Shown here: piece after piece, positions 1-8,116 of the stretch
Layout: every line of letters begins with the position of its first letter
How positions within the stretch are numbered: the stretch's first letter is position 1
Virus record (IMG/VR): IMGVR_UViG_3300041955_000408
Span: 1 to 41,293 of that record
Source of the DNA: a virus
Length of the DNA stretch: 41,293 nucleotides
Reading direction: 5' to 3' (one strand)
Notes under the pieces: generated by a model
What the model was told of the DNA's origin: nothing
What the model saw: only the letters and a program-made list of their open reading frames with translations
Database searches by the model: none
Translations under genes and position numbers: made by a program

Positions 1-1
1 G

Positions 2-211
2 GGAAAGTTCCACGAGGCTCTGGACCACCCGATCCCGTTGCAGCGCCTCGGCAAGGAGCCGGGCGACGATGGCAGTCTGGTGGACTGCTACATTCCACGC
101 CCCGGCCGCAACAATGCCGCGCGTGTGTTTCACTTCGGGCAGACCGATCAGACGGACCGGCAGAAGCAGGTGATGATCGACGCCCGCTACGTTGTTTACC
201 TCGACAGTTAG
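2..211 (+). CDS. Phage neck/tail protein, C-terminal part (cut by window start)
   Basis: An open frame enters from the left edge and ends at a TAG at 209-211, giving 69 residues ending RYVVYLDS. No start codon is visible, so this is the C-terminal part of a longer protein. It lies 20 bases before the tail-tube gene. In siphophage gene order that position is usually held by a neck, tail-terminator or head-tail joining protein, but I recognise no family motif here and the role is inferred from position only. The coding character is supported by a composition like its neighbours and by the tight spacing to the next gene. Confidence 0.7.
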   Translation, partial: GKFHEALDHPIPLQRLGKEPGDDGSLVDCYIPRPGRNNAARVFHFGQTDQTDRQKQVMIDARYVVYLDS

Positions 212-231
212 GCTGACAGGAGAGACCAGCA

Positions 232-1308
232 ATGGCTCGCATCGAACTCAAGTATTGCACCATCCGTATGCAGGATGGTTTGAAGGGGACCGCGCTCGGT
301 CCCTCGACTGCGCCGGTTGCCGGCGCGACCAGCCTCACCATCACTTCGGTGTCGCTGAACAACCTTTCCGGGAACGTGGTCCCGATCGGCGCTCGCTTCC
401 AGATCGCCGGGGAAACCAATCCCATAGTCCACACGGTTACGAGTCGTACCGAGGGCTCGGGCACCGGCGGTGCCAGCGAGGTGCAGACGGTGACTGTGAC
501 CAATGCCACCGGCGGCACGTTCAAGCTGCTGTGGAATGGTCAGGAGAGTACCGAGATCGGCTACGACGCCGATGCGGCGACAGTGGCGGCGGCCTTGGCT
601 CCTTTGGTGGGCGCGGTCTCCAACATCAGCGTCACCGGCTCGCTCGGCTCCTGGACGGTCACGTTCGCGGGCACGTTGGCCAATGCCCCGCAGCCGCTCT
701 TGCAGACGGATGTCTCGGAACTGATTGGCACCAATGCCTACGTTGCCATTGCGGAGACGACGTTGGGAGTCGTGCCGACCGGGACTTCTGGCACCACGGC
801 CATTACTTTCTCGCCGGCTCTGACCGCGGGGACTTATGTGACCACCGCCGCGATCACCTTCCAGCCGCAGCAGGTCTACATCAAGATCGGCGACGGCAAC
901 CTGACCTATACGGAGCACCGCGACTACCAATACCTCTTGGACCGTGGCCTGCTCGATACGGTCCGCGAGCCGAAGGACGTGCCGATGGACGTGAAGCTCG
1001 ACGCCGTATACGAGCATATTACCAGTGGCACCAGCGATAACGTCTGCCCGATGGATGCGCTGAAGGGGCATAACAGTGCGGTGGAATGGGTCAGTTCGGC
1101 CCCCGACGCTTGCGAGCCGTATTGCGTGGACGTGCTGGTGGACTACAACCCGCCCTGCGCCCCGGTCAACCGGGAGACGACCGTGTTCCCCATGTTCCGG
1201 GCCGAGACCCGGGAGATCAACTACAGCGCCGCGACGATCGTCTTCACGGGCAAGTGCATGGCCAAGGAACCGACCGTCTATCGTGGCAGCGAGTGCGCCC
1301 TTATCTGA
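232..1308 (+). CDS. Putative major tail tube protein with inserted beta-rich domain
   Basis: Encodes 358 residues from an ATG preceded by GGAGAG. The N-terminal part (MARIELKYCTIRMQDG) and the C-terminal part, rich in short beta strands, resemble phage tail tube subunits, and the gene stands before the tail chaperone and tape measure, the classical tail tube position. Residues about 88-178 form a separate module of the type GTFxLxWNGQ-IxYxA-AATVxAAL-xVxVTG-WTVTFxGxLA, a beta-rich repeat often seen in large Planctomycetota surface proteins; in a tail tube it would be a surface decoration. A C-terminal stretch has four cysteines (DACEPYCVDV, PPCAP). Tail tube function is inferred from position and fold style; the inserted module is seen directly. 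Confidence 0.65.
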   Translation: MARIELKYCTIRMQDGLKGTALGPSTAPVAGATSLTITSVSLNNLSGNVVPIGARFQIAGETNPIVHTVTSRTEGSGTGGASEVQTVTVTNATGGTFKLLWNGQESTEIGYDADAATVAAALAPLVGAVSNISVTGSLGSWTVTFAGTLANAPQPLLQTDVSELIGTNAYVAIAETTLGVVPTGTSGTTAITFSPALTAGTYVTTAAITFQPQQVYIKIGDGNLTYTEHRDYQYLLDRGLLDTVREPKDVPMDVKLDAVYEHITSGTSDNVCPMDALKGHNSAVEWVSSAPDACEPYCVDVLVDYNPPCAPVNRETTVFPMFRAETREINYSAATIVFTGKCMAKEPTVYRGSECALI

Positions 1309-1365
1309 CGACTCCCCGGCCCGCTACCTGGTATGGCCGGTTTTGCTAGCCACACGACTAGCCGG

Positions 1366-1393
1366 CAGCGCCGGTGCCGAAGCGCCGGCGCTG
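1366..1393 (+). terminator. Candidate hairpin terminator/attenuator after tail tube gene
   Basis: A perfect 9-bp stem (CAGCGCCGG at 1366-1374 with CCGGCGCTG at 1385-1393) is followed by a pyrimidine-rich stretch (ATCTTGTCTTTCG). It lies in the 136-base gap between the tail tube gene and the chaperone gene. A smaller hairpin, GCTAG/CTAGC, lies just upstream. Partial termination here would make tail tube more abundant than the chaperone, as tail assembly requires. There is no long T-tract, so the strength is uncertain. Confidence 0.45.
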
Positions 1394-1444
1394 CTGATCT
1401 TGTCTTTCGCGTCCTTTGACTTTGCTCTTGAGGGAGATCAAACC

Positions 1445-1972
1445 ATGAAGATTGGCGGCGTCGATCCGACTACCCTGCCTACTGAAGTGTTCCTGGTGCT
1501 GCCCCGCGGCGACGATCAGCAGATCGTGCTCCGCGCCTGCCCCGTGGCGAGCATGGACGAGTTCGAGGCCCTGTGCCCGCGGCCGGCCCCTCCGGGGAAG
1601 ATGACCCGCGACGGCTGGGTGCCCATGCCCGAAGACCCAACCTACCAGCAGGTAATGACCGAATGGTCGGCCAAACGGCTCGGTTACATGGTCGCCAAGA
1701 CGCTGGAACCGAGTCAGATCGAGTGGGACACTCTCAACCTGTCCGACCCGAGCACCTGGCGGAACTGGACCACGGACCTCCGCGGCGGCGGCCTGAACGA
1801 TGTCGAGTGCCAGCGGGTGCTGACGCTGGTCATGGAGGCCAACGCCCTGGACGACGCCAAGCTGAAGAAGGCCCGCGAGGTTTTTCTTGCTGGGGAGGCA
1901 GCGAAAGTCGCATCCTCTGGCCTCCCCACCGGACCACAGAGTACGCCGTCTGGTGCGCCTGCGAACGCTTAG
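1445..1972 (+). CDS. Tail assembly chaperone, short form (gpG-like)
   Basis: Encodes 175 residues from ATG 1445, preceded by GAGGGAG. It lies between tail tube and tape measure genes, where lambda G or its analogue sits. The protein has no transmembrane or enzymatic motif; it is mixed alpha/beta with a charged C-terminal helix (ALDDAKLKKAREVFLAG) and a Pro/Ser-rich tail ending at TAG 1970-1972. The real product mix probably includes a longer fusion made by -1 frameshifting near 1885 (described separately). The function, chaperoning tape measure during tail assembly, is inferred from position and this frameshift architecture; no sequence motif proves it. Confidence 0.75.
   Translation: MKIGGVDPTTLPTEVFLVLPRGDDQQIVLRACPVASMDEFEALCPRPAPPGKMTRDGWVPMPEDPTYQQVMTEWSAKRLGYMVAKTLEPSQIEWDTLNLSDPSTWRNWTTDLRGGGLNDVECQRVLTLVMEANALDDAKLKKAREVFLAGEAAKVASSGLPTGPQSTPSGAPANA
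1877..1888 (+). promoter_or_regulatory. Probable -1 ribosomal frameshift site
   Basis: Zero-frame codons are GAG GTT TTT CTT. The five-T run at 1881-1885 lets a peptidyl-tRNA-Phe on TTT (1883-1885) slip back one base onto TTT (1882-1884) without mismatch, so decoding resumes at TCT 1885-1887. It is not a textbook X-XXY-YYZ heptamer because the adjacent codon re-pairs imperfectly. The slip position is inferred from where the two frames overlap. Confidence 0.55.
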
Positions 1973-2124
1973 GCATTCTGCCGCCCGGCGTCAAGCCCGC
2001 TTGGGACGATTGCTCGGTTCCTGTGCAAGCTCTGATCGTGGCCTTCGATCAGACCCGCGCTTACGACGAGGCTGAGCGGGATGCTCGTCTAATGGGGGCA
2101 AGGATGCCCTTTGCGGGCGATTGA
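1885..2124 (+). CDS. Tail assembly chaperone, -1 frameshift extension (gpGT-like)
   Basis: The -1 frame relative to the gene starting at 1445 is open past that gene's stop and ends with TGA at 2122-2124. The part beyond the likely slip reads like a real protein (WPPHRTTEYAVWCACERLGI, then a helical AFDQTRAYDEAERDARL), yet I find no ATG, GTG or TTG start in this frame between the slip region and that segment. Joining at the TTTTT run (1881-1885) gives ...REVF then SCWGG..., a fusion of about 226 residues. This is the G/GT arrangement conserved in many long-tailed phages: the T-part recruits tail tube subunits to the tape measure. Confidence 0.75.
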   Translation, partial: SCWGGSESRILWPPHRTTEYAVWCACERLGILPPGVKPAWDDCSVPVQALIVAFDQTRAYDEAERDARLMGARMPFAGD

Positions 2125-2140
2125 ATGGAGGGCTTCGACC

Positions 2141-2644
2141 ATGAAGTTTACGGGCACGCTCCGGGCAGCACGGATCGACATGCAGAAGTACCGCGCGGCG
2201 CTGGACGCTTGCCTGCGAGAGGCGATTTCCCAGGGCCTCATGGAGTGGCTGGAAGCCACGGTGATCGCGGAAGTGCCTGTTTGGAGCGGCGCGTCCCGGG
2301 CGACCTTCTTGGCCCTGGCCCGCAACATCGAATACAACATCCCGATCTTCCCCGTGGTTCCCAGCCGTGTGGGCCAAGGGGTGTCGCAAAGCAGCGGTAC
2401 GCTGGAGGCGAATGCCGGGACGGGCCGTTACATCTTCAGTTACCAGACAACGCTGCCGTGGCTGATCGTCAACGAGTATTTCGACGCCACGCAATGGGGC
2501 TTCCACTTGAAGAAGCCCGGTCCCTACCACTTCCAGTCCAAGGGGGAGGCGGCCTTCCGCAAGTTTGCGGAAAGGGTCCGTTTGCCCGACCCCTTCACTT
2601 GTTTGAAAACCATCAAGATCAAGGTGTCGGCCAATGTCGGATGA
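2141..2644 (+). CDS. Uncharacterised tail protein upstream of tape measure
   Basis: Encodes 167 residues. The ATG at 2141 is preferred over an upstream TTG in the same frame because TGGAGGG lies 8-9 bases before it. The protein begins with a helical N-terminus (YRAALDACLREAISQGLMEWLEAT), then a segment of aromatic and beta character (NIEYNIPIFP, RYIFSYQTTLPWLIVNEYF) and a lysine-rich end. The C-terminus overlaps the tape measure start by 11 bases, suggesting translational coupling. Size and position are compatible with a tail completion or HK97 gp10-like minor tail protein, but no diagnostic motif is visible. Confidence 0.6.
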   Translation: MKFTGTLRAARIDMQKYRAALDACLREAISQGLMEWLEATVIAEVPVWSGASRATFLALARNIEYNIPIFPVVPSRVGQGVSQSSGTLEANAGTGRYIFSYQTTLPWLIVNEYFDATQWGFHLKKPGPYHFQSKGEAAFRKFAERVRLPDPFTCLKTIKIKVSANVG

Positions 2645-5600
2645 AATCCTGCAACAACTTGGCTTCGACGCCTCGGCGGCTCTTAGTGCCCTGGAGAAGA
2701 TTGACGCCGGCCTCGGCAGTTTCGAGGCCAAGTTGAACTCCGTCGCCGAAACCATGTCGTCCTGGAACTCCCGGGCCGGTGCGACGGTGCAAATCCTCAA
2801 GGACATCGCCTCCAACGCCAACACGGCGGCTGCGGCGATGTCCAAGCTGCAAAGCGCGTTCAGCAACCAGAAGGGCCCCCGCAGTCCTAAGACGCCCGGC
2901 AGTGGCGGCGGTGTTGACGATAAGCCGGTCAAGCCCAACGTGGACCCCAGCAAGATCAAGGAGGCTGAGGACGCGGCGTCCAAGTTCGTGCTGACTTGGG
3001 AGACCTTGAGTCGCGTAGTTGCCACGCAGTTCATCGTTCGGGCCATGAGCGCGATTCGTGACGCCACGAAGGAGGCGCTGGAGTCCAATGTCGCCTACGT
3101 GAAGAGCCTAGCGGAGGTCCGCGCGATCTCGCCCGAGAAAGACATTGGCGCGCTGAGCGAACGGATGAAGGAGCTTTCCCGCCAATTCAATGTGCCCCTG
3201 CAACAGGTCGTCGAGGCGCAATACCAGATAATTTCCAACCAGTTTACCACGACCGCGCAGCAGACGGACGTGATGACGGCCGCCTTGAAGGCGTCGAAGG
3301 TCGCAATGGTGGACGCCGGGCAGGCGGCGGAGATCGTTGCCGGTGCCTTGAATGCTTTCGGCTATGATTCCAGCCACGCCGACGAGGTTGCGGCGAAGCT
3401 CTTCAAGACGGTTGGCCTGGGGCACCTTCGCTTTGCCGACTTGGCCAATATCATCAGCCGGGTGGGCCCGGTGGCCCGCGAGTTGGGCGTCAGCTTCGAC
3501 GAGTTGCTGGCCGCGGTGGCGAGCCTCTCGATCACGGGCACCAAGCCCGCGGAAGTGGCCACGGGGCTGCGGTCGGCGATGGCGGCGTTGTTCAAGCCTT
3601 CCCGCGATTTGCGGGAGGAGTTGAATGGCCTGAGCGCCGAGCAGATGGTGGCCGTGTACAAGCTGACCGGCTCTTGGGCGAAACTCCGCGGAGACACCAA
3701 CGGCACCATCAACGACCTGGCGAAATTGGTTCCCAACCTTCGCGCCATTCCGACCGTTTTGCGGGAGACGGGGACTGGGGTTGACGCCTTTGCGAAATCC
3801 TTGCAGGAGATTCATGGGGCTCCGACGGAGTTCGGCCCCGAAGTGATGCTGGCCCGCAGCACGGACGTGGAGAAGTACACCAGCGAGATGAACAAGCTCA
3901 AGGTCTTCATGGCGACGGACCTTGGGGACACGATGGTCAAGCTCACGAATGCGTTCATCCAGACTGCGGGTGGCATGGACAGCATGATTGCCGCCTTCAA
4001 GGCGATGGAGCCGGCGATTGCTGTTTGCGTCACGGCCTTTGCCGCCTTCATCGGCATCGTGATGATGGGCAAGGCCAATGTCCTACTGATGAAGAATGGC
4101 CTTGATCTGGCCACGCTGTCAGCGAGGAACTTCTTGGGGGTTCTCGGACTGTTTGCGGCGGCCTCGATCGTCGGTGAAACGATCGGCAGTGCTCTTGACG
4201 CGCAGATCAAGGCCGGCATCGAACGTGTCGAGGCCGCGGAGAAGCAGGCCGAGGACCGCCGTAAGGCCCTGGACACCCAGCGGGCGGACGCCTTGAAACA
4301 GGCGAACGAGGATCGCGTCCGCGGCGCGTTGGAGGGCATCAACAGCCTCACAGAGGCGTACCACAGGCAGATGGAAGCCGCTCGGGACGACAACCGTGAG
4401 TGGCAGCAGGATACGCGGGCCACGATGGAGTCTCTGATCGGCGCTCGCCAGAAGATGGTTACGGAGTTCAAGTCGCTGGCGCAGAAGAGCGACGAGGAGA
4501 TCGTGGCCTCGCAGAAGCGGGTCCGCGACGACCAGGCGAAGTTGTCGGATCGACGCTTCAAGTTCGGTGAGGAAGATAAGGGCCCCCAGCAGCAGTTCCG
4601 CGATTACATGGCTCGTGCCGGGGACTTGGGCAGGGTTAGCTGGCACGAGCCTTTTACGTCCTATGCCGGCGGCCAACGCTGGAACATCCGCGAGAACGGG
4701 CCGCCTCGGCAGCCCGAGGACATCCAGCAGGACATGCAGCGGCTCAAGCGGGCCGAGCAATTCGCCGAGGAAGCCAAGGCGATCGCGGCACGGCAGCACG
4801 ACACGGCCGGCGTCCGTGACGCTGAGGCCGAGGTCGAGCGGATCATGGCCGGCGAGATCACGCTGGAAAGACAGTTGCAGTCCGCCGAGAAGCAGCGCAG
4901 CGAGGCCGCCGCCAAGGCCGCCGCCAAGGAGGAAGAGAACGTCGAACGGATGCGGTCGTTGATGAAGAACATCACGAAGGAGACAACCTTCGTCAACGAC
5001 AAGGGCGAACCGCTAAGCGCGGAGAAGCGCGCCGCGCAGATGCAGAAGGCCATGACGGACATGACCGAGTTGCAAAAGCGGGCCTTTGAGGGTGGCGGGA
5101 AGCCCGATGTCTCCGCCTGGCTCAATTTCGAGGAGTTCAAGCGGAAGCTGCAAACGTCCTGGCAGGAAGCGGTTCCGACGCACGTCCAGATCGAGGGGCT
5201 GCACGTTCCGGCGGAGAAGCTCGTCGCGCTGAACAAGCAGATCAGCCAGGGCGTCGGCATCCTGGATGTCGCCGTCCGGCTTGCGCCGGACCCCTCCAAG
5301 CTCAAGGGACTTTCGCCGGAGGCGGCCCTGCAAGCGGTCGGCCAGCAGATCAAGGCGACAGTGACGAATGTTGACAGCCTGAATCGCCAGTTGCAGGCGA
5401 CGGCCGAGCTTCAGAAGAAGGCCGCTGCCAGCGCGCGTGAGCTTGCCGGGGCTTTCGAGTACGAGGACTCCATGCTGGGCCACCTGCACAAGGCTTTGCA
5501 GGGCGTCAGCGCCGCGGATGCTCCAATATCCGCGAACATTGCCATCCGGGAAGCCAACGCCCTCCGCGCACGTATCGAGGGGGCTGCGCAGGCTCCCCAG

Positions 5601-6323
5601 TTTGGCATGAAGCAGTTTCTTGGCCTGGCTTCCGATGTCATGTCCGCCAACGAGAAGTTGAGCCCCGAGGCGGCTCGCGCTACGGCAGTGCAGTATGACT
5701 CGATGGCTAAGGCGCTCCTCAAGCTCATGGAGATTGCGAAACTCCACGATCAGATGGAGGCGGCGGGCCGTGATGCCGCTCGGTTGCGGTCAGAGTTTCA
5801 GTCGGGCGAGAATGCGATCGAGGGCATTCGTCAACGCGCGGAGCAGTCCCAGGCGGTCATCGACGGAATGAGTGCCAAGTTTACGGAGACGACAACCAAC
5901 ATCAATGCCAGTACGATGGCTGCGGACGGGTTGCTGAAGAAACTGCAACAGGTGACTGACGCCGCAGGTCAAGCGGCTGCGGCTAGCGCAGCATCAGGTG
6001 TGGGAAACACGCCTGTGGCCCAGGCCCACGGCGGCATGATGTATTTTGCCGGGGGTGGAAGCCCGCAGGGCACGGACACCATCCCGGCGATGCTCAGTCC
6101 GGGTGAAATGGTCATGTCGGCTTCGACGACTCGCCGCTTTGCCAGCCAGCTTACGGCGATGAACGCCGGGTCCAAGCCGTCCTACCATAGTGTGGGCGGC
6201 CACGTCACCAACATCGGTGACATCAACGTGAAGGTTGAGGGCGGGGGCACCGGCCGGCAGACGGCCCGTTCCATCGCCAACGAACTGCGGCGTGAGTTGC
6301 GCCGGGGCACTTCCGTTCTCTAA
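2634..6323 (+). CDS. Tape measure protein (TP901 family)
   Basis: Encodes 1229 residues, the longest gene in the window. Residues about 145-335 match the TP901-type phage tail tape measure domain (VxSLAEVRAIS, LxELSRQFNVPLQQVVEAQYQI, GQAAEIVAGALNAFGYD, LANIISRVGPVARELGVSFDELLAAVASLS). Two hydrophobic segments near residues 460-482 and 499-520 could enter the host membrane during ejection. Long helical, Ala/Glu/Lys/Arg-rich coiled-coil regions run from about 520 to 1100. The C-terminal GGMMYFAGGG...IPAMLSPGEMVMS motif is typical of tape measures. The protein fixes tail length and helps DNA delivery. It starts inside the preceding gene's end and is followed by a strong terminator. Confidence 0.93.
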   Translation: MSDEILQQLGFDASAALSALEKIDAGLGSFEAKLNSVAETMSSWNSRAGATVQILKDIASNANTAAAAMSKLQSAFSNQKGPRSPKTPGSGGGVDDKPVKPNVDPSKIKEAEDAASKFVLTWETLSRVVATQFIVRAMSAIRDATKEALESNVAYVKSLAEVRAISPEKDIGALSERMKELSRQFNVPLQQVVEAQYQIISNQFTTTAQQTDVMTAALKASKVAMVDAGQAAEIVAGALNAFGYDSSHADEVAAKLFKTVGLGHLRFADLANIISRVGPVARELGVSFDELLAAVASLSITGTKPAEVATGLRSAMAALFKPSRDLREELNGLSAEQMVAVYKLTGSWAKLRGDTNGTINDLAKLVPNLRAIPTVLRETGTGVDAFAKSLQEIHGAPTEFGPEVMLARSTDVEKYTSEMNKLKVFMATDLGDTMVKLTNAFIQTAGGMDSMIAAFKAMEPAIAVCVTAFAAFIGIVMMGKANVLLMKNGLDLATLSARNFLGVLGLFAAASIVGETIGSALDAQIKAGIERVEAAEKQAEDRRKALDTQRADALKQANEDRVRGALEGINSLTEAYHRQMEAARDDNREWQQDTRATMESLIGARQKMVTEFKSLAQKSDEEIVASQKRVRDDQAKLSDRRFKFGEEDKGPQQQFRDYMARAGDLGRVSWHEPFTSYAGGQRWNIRENGPPRQPEDIQQDMQRLKRAEQFAEEAKAIAARQHDTAGVRDAEAEVERIMAGEITLERQLQSAEKQRSEAAAKAAAKEEENVERMRSLMKNITKETTFVNDKGEPLSAEKRAAQMQKAMTDMTELQKRAFEGGGKPDVSAWLNFEEFKRKLQTSWQEAVPTHVQIEGLHVPAEKLVALNKQISQGVGILDVAVRLAPDPSKLKGLSPEAALQAVGQQIKATVTNVDSLNRQLQATAELQKKAAASARELAGAFEYEDSMLGHLHKALQGVSAADAPISANIAIREANALRARIEGAAQAPQFGMKQFLGLASDVMSANEKLSPEAARATAVQYDSMAKALLKLMEIAKLHDQMEAAGRDAARLRSEFQSGENAIEGIRQRAEQSQAVIDGMSAKFTETTTNINASTMAADGLLKKLQQVTDAAGQAAAASAASGVGNTPVAQAHGGMMYFAGGGSPQGTDTIPAMLSPGEMVMSASTTRRFASQLTAMNAGSKPSYHSVGGHVTNIGDINVKVEGGGTGRQTARSIANELRRELRRGTSVL

Positions 6324-6350
6324 TCCTGGCCAATCGGTTGGGCAAATCCC

Positions 6351-6380
6351 GGGCCGCTTGAAAGCGGCCCGCTTCTTTTC
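6351..6380 (+). terminator. Rho-independent terminator after tape measure gene
   Basis: A perfect stem GGGCCGCT (6351-6358) with AGCGGCCC (6363-6370), tetraloop TGAA, is followed by GCTTCTTTTCTT. It lies 27 bases after the tape measure stop. This is a classic intrinsic terminator shape on the plus strand. Confidence 0.8.
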
Positions 6381-6395
6381 TTGAGAGGTACACCA

Positions 6396-6971
6396 ATGGA
6401 CACCATGAAAGTTCAGCAGTCGGCGTCTTGCTCCGTGGTCCGCGGGCGTGGCACCGAAGACAATCTCCATCCGCACGGCCACTACGTCGTTGAGCACGTC
6501 CGCGACGGCAAGGTGATCGGCCGCTACGAGTTTCCCAATAACGTGACCAACGAGGCCAAGAACGCCCTCTTGAACACAATGTTCAACAGCGCCACGCCGA
6601 TTACGGCCTGGTATCTCGGCCTGATCGACGGGGCGGGCACGCCGACCCTGGCGGCCGGCGACACCTATGCCCAGATCGGTGGCACCAACGGCTGGAACGA
6701 GAATGTCAACTACTCGGCGACGACTCGCCAAGCCTGGGGCAACGGCTCGTCCACGGCGCAGTCCGTCACCAACGCCACGGCGGTGGTCTTCAATATCACT
6801 GCCTCGGGCAGCGTCTTCGGCCTGATCCTGGTCGGCGGCGGCACGGCCCCCAGCACCAAGAACGACCACAGTGGCGGCGGCGTGTTGTGGGCCGACGCCC
6901 AGTTTTCTTCGGGGACGGTCACGGTGGCCAACGGCGACCAGTTGAAGGTCACGTACACCGTCAGTTGCTAG
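6396..6971 (+). CDS. Phage virion surface/tail fibre-like protein
   Basis: Encodes 191 residues. ATG 6396 follows GAGAGGT by a short spacer. An N-terminal segment (HYVVEHVRDGKVIGRYEFPNNVTNEAKNALLNTMF) leads into a Gly/Ser/Thr/Asn-rich beta domain (WYLGLIDGAG, YSATTRQAW, FNITASGSVFGLILVGGG, SGTVTVANGDQLKVTYTVS). This arrangement is common in small phage fibre or decoration proteins with a jelly-roll-like receptor-binding end. The gene has its own terminators on both sides, so it may be an independently tuned, abundant structural protein. The specific role (fibre, head decoration or adhesin) cannot be settled from sequence alone. Confidence 0.65.
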   Translation: MDTMKVQQSASCSVVRGRGTEDNLHPHGHYVVEHVRDGKVIGRYEFPNNVTNEAKNALLNTMFNSATPITAWYLGLIDGAGTPTLAAGDTYAQIGGTNGWNENVNYSATTRQAWGNGSSTAQSVTNATAVVFNITASGSVFGLILVGGGTAPSTKNDHSGGGVLWADAQFSSGTVTVANGDQLKVTYTVSC

Positions 6972-6983
6972 GCTCTCCCTCGT

Positions 6984-7024
6984 GGACCGCGCCGGGGACT
7001 TCGGCCCCGGTGCGGTCCATTTTA
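6984..7024 (+). terminator. Rho-independent terminator
   Basis: A long stem begins at 6984: GGACCGC pairs with GCGGTCC (7012-7018), then a G-T wobble, then CCGGGG with CCCCGG, giving 14 pairs around loop ACTTCGG. It is followed by ATTTTAAG. It closes the small surface protein gene. Confidence 0.8.
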
Positions 7025-7069
7025 AGCCTTGTCGCACGGGTCGCGTAGCTTTGTTCTAAGGAGGCGCAC

Positions 7070-8104
7070 ATGGCTTTGCTCTTGATGGAAGGGTTCGAGT
7101 CGTTCGGGCCAGTTGGTGCCAACCCGCCGCAGCCGGCTGGGATCATGGGCCGCAAGTACAACATGGTGAGCGGCGAAAACGACTTGACGATCACTGCGGG
7201 CCGGAATGGTCTGGCCATGCAAATGGCCAGCGGTGCTGATTCAGTCGGCAACATTGGCTGCACCACGAATCCCACCTTGATCCTCGGGGTGGCGGTCTAT
7301 TTCAATGCCCTACCCGGTGCGAACTACTATTTTCTCGGCTTCAGCGACGGCTATACCTTGGCCACCAACCTTTGTATTCAGAGCGACGGCCACTTGCAAG
7401 TGAACTTCTGGGAAAATGCCGGCCCGGTGACGAGCTTCGTGTTCACGCCGCAAACCTGGTATTACTTGGAACTCAAGGTCTATTGCCACCCGACCGCCGG
7501 CACGATCGACGTGCATGTCAACGGCAACAGTGTCTATTCGGCCACTGGCCAGGACACCAAGGTGGACATCCACAATTACAACGACACCTTCCGCCTGCGT
7601 GGTGTTCAAGGCAATGGAGTGACCTGGGTTGGCCCAGTTTACGACGATTTCTACCTTTGCGATGGCAGCGGCACGACGAACAACGACTTCCTTGGCGATT
7701 GCACGGTCCTGTGCATCCGTCCGGCGAGCGACGGCACGACCAACGTCTGGACGCCGAGTTCCGGGTCCGATCACCACGCGATGGTTGATGAAGCGACTTC
7801 GGACGACGACGCAACCTATCTGGAGGCGTCGGCGACCGGCCAGTTGCAGCTTTTCAATTACAACGGCCTCACGGGCAGCCCGACCATTTACGGCGTGCAG
7901 ATCAACACGGAAGCGCGGACGGATAGTACCTCTCAGGCTGTCTCGCCGGTCATGCGGGCCTCCGATGGGACCGTGAGCACCGGGGGTGCAGTGACTTTGG
8001 GATCGTCCTACGCCACGGCGATGCAGATCGAGCCCCTGGACGCCAAGGGGAATCCCTGGACGGCTGCAAACCTGAATACCACGCAGTTCGGCTTCACGAC
8101 GTAA
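7070..8104 (+). CDS. Lectin-like (concanavalin A-fold) phage structural protein
   Basis: Encodes 344 residues from an ATG with a near-ideal ribosome site (AAGGAGG). The N-terminus (LLLMEGFESFG) and the pattern of beta strands such as VAVYFNALPG, YYFLGFSDGY, WYYLELKVYC, GTIDVHVNGNSVYSATGQ and VGPVYDDFYLCDGSG match the concanavalin A-like lectin/glucanase fold used by many phage surface proteins to bind glycans. The C-terminal third carries a Thr/Ser-rich beta region. It lies in the tail operon between the fibre-like gene and the repeat protein, which suggests an adhesin on tail or capsid. No catalytic residues of a glycosidase are evident. Confidence 0.7.
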   Translation: MALLLMEGFESFGPVGANPPQPAGIMGRKYNMVSGENDLTITAGRNGLAMQMASGADSVGNIGCTTNPTLILGVAVYFNALPGANYYFLGFSDGYTLATNLCIQSDGHLQVNFWENAGPVTSFVFTPQTWYYLELKVYCHPTAGTIDVHVNGNSVYSATGQDTKVDIHNYNDTFRLRGVQGNGVTWVGPVYDDFYLCDGSGTTNNDFLGDCTVLCIRPASDGTTNVWTPSSGSDHHAMVDEATSDDDATYLEASATGQLQLFNYNGLTGSPTIYGVQINTEARTDSTSQAVSPVMRASDGTVSTGGAVTLGSSYATAMQIEPLDAKGNPWTAANLNTTQFGFTT

Positions 8105-8116
8105 GGGGAGTGCATT

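Noticed and set aside
1991-3088. Minus-strand 365-residue open frame over the tape measure start
   Set aside because: Antisense to the tape measure and preceding gene; translation has no motif and no minus-strand ribosome site or neighbours.
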